A stretch of 6,148 bases of DNA. Origin: an uncultured Altererythrobacter sp. (GTDB lineage Bacteria > Pseudomonadota > Alphaproteobacteria > Sphingomonadales > Sphingomonadaceae). The translations under genes and the position numbers were made by a program. This document shows positions 1-6,148 of the stretch, piece after piece. Location: positions 1 to 6,148 of the forward strand of contig CALFEA010000206.1 in assembly GCA_937950385.1 (NCBI GenBank). Reading direction: 5' to 3'. The notes under the pieces were generated by a model. The model was given only the letters and a program-made list of their open reading frames with translations, had not been told where the DNA came from and ran no database searches. How positions within the stretch are numbered: the first letter of the stretch is position 1; each line of letters starts with the position of its first letter.

Positions 1-1265
1 GTCACGGCGTCATGCACAAAGGCAGATATGTCTTTTCCTTGTGCTTCTTCCCAGACGCCCGGCGTCACAGCGGGAGGGGCAAGGACATGGAAATGCACAT
101 TTCCGTCGCCTAAGTGGCCAAAGCAGGCTGCGATTGTGCCAGAAAACTGTGCTTCCACAGCCGGGCTTACCTCGGCGATAAAGTCAGGCATTGCGGCAAC
201 CGGGACAGAAATATCATGCTGCATCGCGGGGCCAATCGCACGTTCCGCCGCCGAAATTGAATCGCGCAAATGCCAGAATGCCTCTGCCTGTGTTTCATTG
301 CTGGCGATCACGACATCGCTGACAAGCTCGTCTTCCAAAGCTGCGCCAAGAACTGTTTCTACCGCTTCTTTAAGAGCGTCAGCGTCTGCGCCGGCCGTGA
401 CAAATTCCAGCAATGCGTTCCATGGATGCATTTCCTCCAGCGGATTGCGCGCATCCACTTCATGATTGAGCACCGCTTCAAGGCAGTGGTGGGGCACGAC
501 TTCAAAACCCTCCAGCGCATTTGGCAAAGCGCGCTGGCAATTGACTAGCAAGCGGCGCGCATCGTGAATCGATGACAGCCCGGCCCAAACCACAATCCGC
601 TCCCCAATAGCAGGGATAAGGCGCAGCGTTGCCGCGGTGATTATGCCCAAGGTTCCCTCTGACCCGATCAGCATTTGCTTTAAATCGAACCCGCGATTGT
701 CTTTTTTGAGCGCCGTTAGCCCGTCAAATATTTGTCCATCCGCTAGCACAGCCTCAACTCCCAAAACCTGGGCGCGCATCGTACCATGCCGCAGCACTTG
801 CGTGCCGCCAGCATTGGTGGAGATCAGTCCGCCGATGGTGGCTGAACCTTTCCCGCCAAGTGTGAGGGGGAAGCGCAAATCTTTGGCCTCTGCCGTCTCG
901 TGAAGGTTTTGTAAGATAACGCCGGCATCACAGACAATGGTCTGGCCGCTCGCATCAAAGGCGCGAACAGCGTTCATTCGGCGCAGCGATAATATAACAG
1001 ACGCGCCGCTATTATCTGGCGTCGCGCCGCCAGACATGCCGCTGTTCCCGCCTTGCGGCACAATCGGCACAGCATGCTCTGCGCATAATTTTACAAAGCT
1101 AGCGACTTCGCTTGTTGAAGCGGGTGAGGCCATGCCCAATGCTGTGCCAGTATAGCGCCCGCGCCAATCGGTTAGCCATGGCTCGAGCAAGTCAGGATCG
1201 CCGGTAAAGCCGCGCGGGCCCAACAATTCTAAGGCGGCGGCAGCAAAGTTCGTTTGGTCTGTCAT
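1..1265 (-). CDS. FAD-binding oxidoreductase, GlcD / D-2-hydroxyglutarate dehydrogenase-like, C-terminus cut by window edge
   Basis: This gene reads leftward from ATG at 1265-1263, and 421 codons are visible without a stop, so it runs off the left edge. The start is well fixed: an in-frame TAG lies five codons upstream with no other start codon between, and AGGCGG sits about 7 bases before the ATG. The N-terminal FAD-binding domain (PCMH type, FAD_binding_4) shows VPQGGNSGMSGGATP at residues 69-83, STNAGGTQVLRHGT at 149-162 and GSEGTLGIITAATL at 201-214. The C-terminal FAD-oxidase_C domain shows HDISVPV at 350-356 and FGHLGDGNVHFHV at 382-394, whose H384 and H391 match the divalent-metal ligands of the D-2HGDH/D-lactate dehydrogenase family. 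The final SAEHGIG-type block, which carries the third metal ligand, would fall outside the window; roughly 50 residues are missing. The family oxidises D-2-hydroxy acids (D-2-hydroxyglutarate, D-lactate, glycolate) with FAD and passes electrons to a carrier or the respiratory chain. The exact substrate cannot be read from the sequence. Q349 replaces the usual Lys before HD. Confidence 0.95.
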   Translation of the reverse strand, partial: MTDQTNFAAAALELLGPRGFTGDPDLLEPWLTDWRGRYTGTALGMASPASTSEVASFVKLCAEHAVPIVPQGGNSGMSGGATPDNSGASVILSLRRMNAVRAFDASGQTIVCDAGVILQNLHETAEAKDLRFPLTLGGKGSATIGGLISTNAGGTQVLRHGTMRAQVLGVEAVLADGQIFDGLTALKKDNRGFDLKQMLIGSEGTLGIITAATLRLIPAIGERIVVWAGLSSIHDARRLLVNCQRALPNALEGFEVVPHHCLEAVLNHEVDARNPLEEMHPWNALLEFVTAGADADALKEAVETVLGAALEDELVSDVVIASNETQAEAFWHLRDSISAAERAIGPAMQHDISVPVAAMPDFIAEVSPAVEAQFSGTIAACFGHLGDGNVHFHVLAPPAVTPGVWEEAQGKDISAFVHDAV

Positions 1266-1443
1266 CGCGGCCGCCTATGCCACAGATTTACGGCGGGATG
1301 CCAGTGCGCAGGTGGAAACTTGTCTTGCGAAAACTTGTATTGAGAAAAAATCCAATTAAGCCTTGGTTCAAGACCTGATGCTAATGAGCAATCCACACAT
1401 TGCCTTGAAAGGGTCCGATAGGGGCACTCAAAACTGTAAAATC
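1266..1443. promoter_or_regulatory. Divergent intergenic region between the FAD oxidoreductase and the exported protein
   Basis: This 178-bp region separates two divergently read genes, so it should hold both of their promoters. It has an AT-rich core (about 1330-1360) but I could not find a clear -35/-10 pair at standard spacing for either direction. CTTG-GTT-CAAG at 1362-1372 is a short inverted repeat that might be an operator or may be chance. In-frame TAA at 1357-1359 limits how far the rightward gene could be extended. That the region is regulatory is inferred from gene orientation only. Confidence 0.4.
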
Positions 1444-2046
1444 ATGAATTCTTTGATCGCCTCACTTGCGCCTTTAGCGCTGATGCTGCCCTTTGCAGGC
1501 GGCGGCGAAGCGCGCATGGATAGCGCGGTCAATGCTCCGGCGGTCCAAGATGCGGGCGTTTGCAATAATCTTGATCCGCGCAAAGCAGCGCAGATGGCGC
1601 AAAGCGATGGGATCGTTGAGGCCAAAGGCATTGAAGCGGAACAAATCTCCAGCCCTATTTTCAATCAAACCCGCATTGAACGGCGGCTGATTATCCGCAT
1701 CGCCCCGCAAAGCGCGCGGCAACGCAGCAGTTTGGTCGCGGATCTGCCACGGCAGGCGCCGACCAATAAATGGGTTGAGCGCAAGATTGGCAAATGCCTC
1801 CCGGTATCACGCATCGCCGGTGTGCAAACCGGTAGCGGCTCAAAATTGCTGCTCTATTTGCGTGACAAAAGCATCATTAGCCTCAAGCTGGAAAAATCAT
1901 GCAGGGCGCGCGATTATTACAGCGGCTTTTATGTAGAGAAGAACAAGGATGGCAAATTATGCGTTGACCGTGACAAGCTTATGTCGCGTTCAGGTGCCAA
2001 ATGTGAAGTTGAACGGCTTCGTCAATTGGTCTCTGTCCAAAAGTAA
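1444..2046 (+). CDS. Exported small protein of unknown function with Cys-rich C-terminal domain
   Basis: This is a 200-residue protein starting at ATG 1444. I chose this start because it gives a normal secretion signal: a short N-region, a hydrophobic stretch at residues 4-18 and a plausible signal peptidase I site near GEA (21-23). In-frame starts upstream (TTG 1363, ATG 1378, ATG 1384) would bury the signal. None of the candidates has a good Shine-Dalgarno; AGGGG at 1420-1424 is too far from 1444. The mature protein is probably periplasmic. Residues 30-110 are poorly structured-looking and basic (IERRLIIRI at 78-86). The C-terminal part (112-196) carries Cys118, Cys153, Cys173 and Cys187, with YYSGFY at 158-163 and CVDRDKLMSRSG at 173-184; Cys40 is a fifth cysteine. 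The four C-terminal cysteines could form two disulfides. I recall a similar cysteine/YYSGFY pattern in uncharacterised sphingomonad proteins, and a loose resemblance to DUF6491, but cannot confirm either. No function is assigned. Confidence 0.8.
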   Translation: MNSLIASLAPLALMLPFAGGGEARMDSAVNAPAVQDAGVCNNLDPRKAAQMAQSDGIVEAKGIEAEQISSPIFNQTRIERRLIIRIAPQSARQRSSLVADLPRQAPTNKWVERKIGKCLPVSRIAGVQTGSGSKLLLYLRDKSIISLKLEKSCRARDYYSGFYVEKNKDGKLCVDRDKLMSRSGAKCEVERLRQLVSVQK

Positions 2047-2091
2047 CCTGCACCGGCGGGTTAGCTGCCTGTTGGCAACATCGCCGATTTC

Positions 2092-2120
2092 TTGACTTAA
2101 CCGGTACTTTGCGCGTAGGC
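2092..2120 (+). promoter_or_regulatory. Candidate sigma-70-type promoter for the DEAD-box helicase
   Basis: TTGACT at 2092-2097 is a near-consensus -35 box. After 17 bases comes GTAGGC at 2115-2120, which would be the -10. It matches the E. coli TATAAT poorly, but TAGG-type -10 boxes fit promoters I associate with Sphingomonadales. Transcription would begin near 2127, giving a leader of about 77 bases before the ATG at 2204. The -35 is seen directly; the -10 and the start point are inferred. Confidence 0.45.
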
Positions 2121-2162
2121 GCACCTCCACAAGACAGGGGCGCGAAAATAGGCGTCCAACTC

Positions 2163-2179
2163 GCAGGCGTGTGGCCTGC
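2163..2179 (+). other. Short hairpin in the leader of the DEAD-box helicase
   Basis: GCAGGC at 2163-2168 pairs perfectly with GCCTGC at 2174-2179 across a five-base GTGTG loop. It ends 24 bases before the helicase ATG. No U-run follows, so it is not a canonical intrinsic terminator. It could stabilise the leader RNA or influence ribosome access. A six-pair stem can also occur by chance. Confidence 0.35.
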
Positions 2180-2203
2180 CTCAATCCGGACATTTATACG
2201 CTT

Positions 2204-3676
2204 ATGACTTTTGCCGACCTCGGCCTATCCGACAAATTGCTTAAAGCCGTCACAGACGCCGGCTACACAGAGCCCACCGCCATTCAAGCAGAGGCGATCC
2301 CGCCCGTCCTCATGATGAAGGACATTATCGGGATTGCGCAAACAGGCACGGGTAAAACCGCCAGCTTCGTTTTGCCGATGATCGACGTTTTGTCGTCGGG
2401 CCGCCGCCGCGCACGCATGCCGCGTTCGCTTATCCTAGAGCCAACCCGCGAGCTTGCTGCGCAGGTGGCTGAGAACTTTGAGAAATACGGTGCAAACCAC
2501 GATCTCAAAATGGCGCTGCTAATTGGCGGCGTGCAAATGGGCGATCAGGTGAAGGCTCTGGACGAGGGCGTGGATGTTCTTATCGCGACGCCGGGCCGTT
2601 TGATGGATTTGTTTGAGCGCGGCAAGATCATGCTCAATGGCTGTGAATTGCTCGTTATCGACGAGGCAGACCGGATGCTCGACATGGGCTTTATTCCCGA
2701 TATTGAATTCATCTGCTCAAAGCTTCCTGAGAACCGTCAAACGATGCTGTTTTCGGCAACGATGCCGCCGCCGATTGAGAAACTGGCGAAGAAATTCCTC
2801 AGTAATCCCAAGCGCATCGAAACCGCGCGGGCGGCGTCGACCAACAAAGACATCACCGCCTTTAAAGTGCCGGTAAAAGCGCGCCAGAAACGCGATACGC
2901 TGACATGGCTCTTGCGCAATGATCTGGTCGAGACCGCGATCATCTTTGCCAATCGCAAGACGACTGTGCGCGATTTGAACAAGAGCTTGTCCAAGGCCGG
3001 TTTTTCCAGCGGCGAAATTCATGGCGACATGGATCAAAGCAGCCGTTTGAGCGAGCTTGAACGGTTTAAATCCGGCGATATCAATATTTTGGTTGCCTCT
3101 GATGTGGCGGCACGCGGGCTCGACGTTAAGGGCGTATCCCACGTGTTCAACTATGACACGCCGTGGCATCCCGATGATTATGTGCACCGGATCGGCCGCA
3201 CAGGCCGCGCTGGGGCCAAGGGCCGCGCATTTACCTTGGTTTCCGATGAAGATGCTGAAGCAATCAGCAATGTCGAAAAACTCACCGGCAGCAAGATCAA
3301 CGTTTTCGGTAAAAAAGACGTTCGCGTTGAGATGAAAGAAGCGCCTGAAAAGAGCACACCGAAAAAACGCGATATGCGCGGTGATGAGCCATCTGAACAG
3401 GCTGCTGAGGGCGAAAAGCCAGCACGCAAACCGCGCCGCAAACCAGCTGAGAAACGCGCTGAAGAAAGCGCTCCACAAGTAGCAAAAGAGACGAGCAGGC
3501 CAGATGAGGCCAAACGAGGCCAAAAGCGAGACGCCCGTGAAACACCTTCAGATGAAGGTGCCGTAGAGAAGCCAAAACGCAGCCGAAAACCGCGGGATTC
3601 CGATGACAATGAACCGGCAAAAGCTGGCGAATGGAATGGTCCGAAACCCGGCTTTCTGGATGTTGGATTGGGTTAG
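2204..3676 (+). CDS. DEAD-box ATP-dependent RNA helicase, RhlE-like
   Basis: This 490-residue cytoplasmic enzyme unwinds RNA duplexes using ATP; relatives act in ribosome assembly and RNA decay. All hallmark motifs are present. In RecA domain 1: a Q motif with F3 and Q28, motif I AQTGTGKT (45-52), Ia PTRELAAQV (80-88), GG (108-109), Ib TPGRL (129-133), II DEAD (153-156) and III SAT (184-186). In RecA domain 2: IIFANRK (246-252), V VASDVAARGLD (297-307) and VI HRIGRTGRAG (328-337). From about residue 376 a long, probably disordered tail rich in Lys, Arg, Glu, Asp and Pro follows, ending in GFLDVGLG; such tails usually bind RNA. ATG 2204 was chosen because the protein then begins MTFADLGLSD, as RhlE-type proteins do. 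A GTG at 2171 would add 11 residues unlike the family and place the start inside the leader hairpin. There is no strong Shine-Dalgarno; GGA at 2188-2190 is distant. RhlE subfamily is likely, but orthology to rhlE is not proved. Confidence 0.95.
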   Translation: MTFADLGLSDKLLKAVTDAGYTEPTAIQAEAIPPVLMMKDIIGIAQTGTGKTASFVLPMIDVLSSGRRRARMPRSLILEPTRELAAQVAENFEKYGANHDLKMALLIGGVQMGDQVKALDEGVDVLIATPGRLMDLFERGKIMLNGCELLVIDEADRMLDMGFIPDIEFICSKLPENRQTMLFSATMPPPIEKLAKKFLSNPKRIETARAASTNKDITAFKVPVKARQKRDTLTWLLRNDLVETAIIFANRKTTVRDLNKSLSKAGFSSGEIHGDMDQSSRLSELERFKSGDINILVASDVAARGLDVKGVSHVFNYDTPWHPDDYVHRIGRTGRAGAKGRAFTLVSDEDAEAISNVEKLTGSKINVFGKKDVRVEMKEAPEKSTPKKRDMRGDEPSEQAAEGEKPARKPRRKPAEKRAEESAPQVAKETSRPDEAKRGQKRDARETPSDEGAVEKPKRSRKPRDSDDNEPAKAGEWNGPKPGFLDVGLG

Positions 3677-3684
3677 TCTACTGG

Positions 3685-4062
3685 ATGGGCCTGCTGCGGA
3701 TCCTTGTGATGATTTTTGGCGCCGTGTGCTGCGTCATCGCTCTGGTTCATGTCGCTTACGGCCCTTCATCCATTCCCGGTTCCGTGCCCGTCAATGCGAC
3801 GATGGACAGTGAGGATCGTTTCTATTCTACCTTATTTTTGGGTTTTGGTGCCGCGCTCATTTGGAGCGCCCAAGACTTGATCGCTCGGCGGGGCGTGTTC
3901 CACTGCTTGCTCGTGGTCTTCTTTTTGGGCGGAGTAGCGCGGATTATCTCAGCGATAGATGTTGGCCTGCCGAACCAGCTTTTCCAATTCCTAGGTCTGG
4001 TCGAATTGACGTTGCCTATCATCTTCTATTTCTGGCTTAAGGCTTTGATTAAGCGAGCGTAA
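3685..4062 (+). CDS. DUF4345 family small integral membrane protein
   Basis: This is a 125-residue protein with four predicted transmembrane helices, at about residues 3-25, 46-63, 71-91 and 99-122. I recognise the DUF4345 pattern: a loop with PVNATMDSEDRFYSTLF at 35-51 between helices 1 and 2, then FFLGGVARIISAIDVGLP at 79-96 and a Glu in the last helix (E107, LVELTLP). The molecular function of the family is unknown to me. ATG 3685 is preferred because helix 1 begins immediately after it, as in family members. An in-frame ATG at 3631 would add 18 residues that overlap the helicase C-terminus. The gene starts eight bases after the helicase stop with no terminator between, so the two are probably co-transcribed. 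The reading frame ends in a 14-bp tail-to-tail overlap with the uvrD-type gene on the other strand. The likely location is the inner membrane. Confidence 0.88.
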   Translation: MGLLRILVMIFGAVCCVIALVHVAYGPSSIPGSVPVNATMDSEDRFYSTLFLGFGAALIWSAQDLIARRGVFHCLLVVFFLGGVARIISAIDVGLPNQLFQFLGLVELTLPIIFYFWLKALIKRA

Positions 4063-6148
4063 CAAAGCTGTCGATCACGCGTTTTGTGCCGTAATCTTCA
4101 AATTCAATTTCCAGCTTATTGCCCTCTTGGCCTGTCACCACGCCGGAGCCAAACTTGTCGTGGTTTACTTGCGCGCCGATAACTATGTCGCCGCGGGGTT
4201 TAGCAGCAAAGCTGGCCGCTGAGCGCCCGCTTTCACGTATATTTCTGTTGGGCTTTGTCTGATAGCCGATTTCCAAAGCCCGCTGCCATCCGGGCCCCCG
4301 TGTTTGCGAGCGGGAAGTGGAGACATGCGCAAAGGGGTCTTCGCTTTCCGACCAATTGGCGCGCCACATGCTCTCGCCGCCTGACATGGTGGTTTCGACA
4401 TCCACATGATCTGCGGGCAATTCCTCGATAAAGCGTGAGGGAATTGAGCTGGTCCACTGGCCATAAATCCGCCGGTTCGCCGCGTGGAATATCGTGCATT
4501 TCTTGCGGGCGCGGGTGATCGCGACATAAGCGAGCCGGCGTTCCTCTTCTAACGAGGCAAGTCCGCCTTCATCGAGCGAGCGCTGCGAGGGGAACACACC
4601 TTCTTCCCAGCCGGGCAGGAAGACATTGTCGAACTCCAAACCCTTGGCACCGTGCATGGTCATAATGGTGATTTTCTCGCCATCATTATTGGCTTCATTG
4701 TCCATCACCAGCGCGACATGCTCTAGAAAATCACCAAGCGTTTCATACTCTTCCATCGCGCGGGCGAGTTCCGACAGGTTTTCTTGGCGGCCAGCGGCTT
4801 CGGGCGTGCTCTCTTTCTGGAGCATGTCATTATAGCCGGTTTCCTCCATCACAGCGCGCAAGAGCTCTGCTGGGGATTCGACCTCGGCACGGTCGCGCCA
4901 AGCCAAAAACTGCCGCATTAGCGCGCCAATCGTGGTCGCAGCGCGCTTGGGCAATTCGTCACTATCTGCCAGTTGGAGCGAGGCAGCGGTCAGCGGCTGG
5001 TTTGTACGCCGCGCATGCTGGTGCATTTTTTCCAGCGTCTTTGCACCAAGCCCGCGTTTGGGTTGGTTATAAATCCGCTCAAACGCCAGATCATCGCGCG
5101 GCTGAGCGATAACGCGGAGATAGGCGAGCGCGTCGCGAATTTCAGCGCGTTCGTAGAAACGAAAACCGCCAATGATGCGGTAATTGATCCCGATCTGGAT
5201 GAAGCGATCTTCAAATTCGCGGGTCTGATATTGCGCGCGGACAAGGATTGCGACCTCGTCCAAATTTGCGCCTTCGCCCTCTAGCCGTTCAATCGCCTCG
5301 CCCACGCGGCGTGCTTCTTCAGGTGCATCCCAAACGCCGGTGACTTGCACTTTGTCGCCGCCATTTACTTCGGTCCAAAGAGTCTTGCCCAACCGTTCCG
5401 AATTGCTCTGAATGAGGCCAGATGCCGCGCCTAAAATATGCGGAGTGGAGCGATAGTTTTGCTCCAGCTTCACCACTTTGGTGCCGGGAAAATCCTTTTC
5501 AAACCGCAGGATATTGGCGACTTCTGCACCGCGCCATGAGTAGATGGATTGGTCATCATCGCCGACAACGCAGATGTTCTTATGGCTTTGCGCCAGCAGC
5601 CGCAGCCACAAATATTGGACAGCGTTTGTGTCCTGATATTCGTCGACCATAATATATTTAAAGCGCTGCTGATATTGCTCGAGCACCTCGCGGTGCCCTC
5701 GGAATATATTCAGCACATGCAGCAATAGATCGCCGAAGTCGCAGGCGTTGAGCGCTTTCATTCGGTCTTGATAGAGCCCGTAAAATTGCTGGCCGCGTCC
5801 ATTGGCGTAGGTTTCATTATCGACCGCATCCAAATCGGCAGGGTTCAGACCGCGGTTCTTCCACCCGTCAATCAGCCCTGCCAATTGCCGCGCGGGCCAA
5901 CGCTTTTCATCCAGATCATGCTCGCGGATTATCTGCTTTAAAAGGCGCAGCTGATCGTCCGTGTCGATAATGGTGTAATTGCTTTGCAGGCCGACAAGCT
6001 CAGCAGGACGGCGCAGCATTTTGGCGCAGATTGAATGGAAAGTGCCCAGCCACGGCATGCCTTCGACTGCATCGCCCATATGTTTGCCGACACGCTCGCG
6101 CATTTCGCGCGCGGCCTTGTTGGTAAAAGTAACGCATAGTATTTCGCT
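4049..6148 (-). CDS. uvrD: ATP-dependent DNA helicase, UvrD/PcrA/Rep type (superfamily 1A), N-terminus cut by window edge
   Basis: The visible part is 699 residues plus a TAA stop at 4051-4049. It reads leftward and enters from beyond the right edge, so the ATG at 6103 is internal: codons before it encode motif Ia, ILCVTFTNKAAREM. Walker A and about 55-70 N-terminal residues are missing, so the full protein is probably near 760. Visible-residue positions: motif II VDEYQDT (168-174), motif III VVGDDDQSIYSWRGA (194-208), motif IV KLEQNYRST (227-235), motif V TMHGAKGLEF (497-506) followed by FLPGWEEGVFPSQRS, and motif VI EERRLAYVAITRARKK (535-550). The C-terminus (about 653-699) is a PcrA/UvrD Tudor-like domain with GAQVNHDKFGSGVV, the element that contacts RNA polymerase in B. 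subtilis PcrA and E. coli UvrD. The family translocates 3'-5' on single-stranded DNA in mismatch and nucleotide-excision repair, replication restart and removal of stalled RNA polymerase. The Tudor domain favours UvrD/PcrA over Rep. Whether to call it uvrD or pcrA is a naming choice. Confidence 0.95.
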   Translation of the reverse strand, partial: SEILCVTFTNKAAREMRERVGKHMGDAVEGMPWLGTFHSICAKMLRRPAELVGLQSNYTIIDTDDQLRLLKQIIREHDLDEKRWPARQLAGLIDGWKNRGLNPADLDAVDNETYANGRGQQFYGLYQDRMKALNACDFGDLLLHVLNIFRGHREVLEQYQQRFKYIMVDEYQDTNAVQYLWLRLLAQSHKNICVVGDDDQSIYSWRGAEVANILRFEKDFPGTKVVKLEQNYRSTPHILGAASGLIQSNSERLGKTLWTEVNGGDKVQVTGVWDAPEEARRVGEAIERLEGEGANLDEVAILVRAQYQTREFEDRFIQIGINYRIIGGFRFYERAEIRDALAYLRVIAQPRDDLAFERIYNQPKRGLGAKTLEKMHQHARRTNQPLTAASLQLADSDELPKRAATTIGALMRQFLAWRDRAEVESPAELLRAVMEETGYNDMLQKESTPEAAGRQENLSELARAMEEYETLGDFLEHVALVMDNEANNDGEKITIMTMHGAKGLEFDNVFLPGWEEGVFPSQRSLDEGGLASLEEERRLAYVAITRARKKCTIFHAANRRIYGQWTSSIPSRFIEELPADHVDVETTMSGGESMWRANWSESEDPFAHVSTSRSQTRGPGWQRALEIGYQTKPNRNIRESGRSAASFAAKPRGDIVIGAQVNHDKFGSGVVTGQEGNKLEIEFEDYGTKRVIDSFVTLA

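Noticed and set aside
28..903. Several plus-strand open frames of 88-145 codons (28-465, 270-548, 637-903)
   Set aside because: All are antisense to the FAD oxidoreductase, whose minus-strand frame is continuous and carries family motifs. Their products are Ser/Ala/Cys-rich, with no domain.
1363..1443. Extension of the exported-protein gene upstream to TTG 1363, ATG 1378 or ATG 1384
   Set aside because: The extension adds a hydrophilic leader ahead of a clear signal peptide. None of these starts has a convincing ribosome-binding site.
2047..2091. Intrinsic terminator after the exported-protein gene
   Set aside because: Only a four-pair stem (TGCC 2066-2069 with GGCA 2074-2077) without a following U-run is present, which is too weak to call.
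2171..2203. GTG 2171 as start of the DEAD-box helicase
   Set aside because: It would place the start inside a hairpin and add residues unlike the family. ATG 2204 gives the typical N-terminus just before the Q motif.
2717..3523. 268-codon open frame on the minus strand opposite the DEAD-box helicase
   Set aside because: It lies wholly antisense to a gene with every helicase motif intact. Its translation has no recognisable domain and is rich in Cys, His, Phe and Arg, as expected from a shadow of the highly charged coding strand.
6101..6103. ATG at 6103 as start of the UvrD-type helicase
   Set aside because: The frame stays open to the window edge, and the 15 codons before it encode motif Ia (ILCVTFTNKAA), which must be preceded by Walker A.
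1..6148. Mobile element, CRISPR array, toxin-antitoxin or defence system
   Set aside because: I saw no transposase, integrase, direct-repeat array or terminal inverted repeats. The UvrD-type helicase has the normal housekeeping architecture, including the Tudor-like end, and no nuclease partner in the window.

Overview
The window is an ordinary-looking chromosomal segment of an alphaproteobacterium. The protein sequences point most closely to the Sphingomonadales, probably an Erythrobacter-like marine or freshwater genus. This placement rests on my recognition of the protein styles (the DUF4345 protein, the Cys-rich exported protein, the UvrD and DEAD-box helicase variants), on moderate GC content with Gly/Ala/Arg-rich coding, and on a TTGACT-type promoter without a strong Shine-Dalgarno. 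It is an inference, not a database result. I see no phage, transposon, CRISPR, tRNA, rRNA or plasmid signature.

Layout, left to right. Bases 1-1265 (minus strand) hold most of a GlcD/D-2-hydroxyglutarate-dehydrogenase-type FAD oxidoreductase whose C-terminus lies beyond the left edge. A 178-bp divergent intergenic region follows. On the plus strand, 1444-2046 encodes a small exported protein of unknown function with a conserved-looking cysteine pattern. After a 157-bp gap with a candidate promoter and a short 5'-UTR hairpin comes a RhlE-like DEAD-box RNA helicase (2204-3676). Eight bases after its stop is a four-helix membrane protein of the DUF4345 family (3685-4062), probably co-transcribed. 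Its end overlaps by 14 bp the end of a convergent gene, a UvrD/PcrA-type DNA helicase (4049 to beyond 6148, minus strand) whose N-terminus with the Walker A motif is outside the window.

The genes do not form one obvious pathway. They cover hydroxy-acid oxidation, an envelope protein, RNA remodelling, a small membrane protein and DNA repair/replication. The only likely operon is DEAD-box helicase plus DUF4345. I did not find a convincing undescribed system. The items most worth a second look are the Gln replacing the usual Lys in the substrate-binding motif of the FAD enzyme, the unknown Cys-motif exported protein, and the leader hairpin upstream of the RNA helicase.
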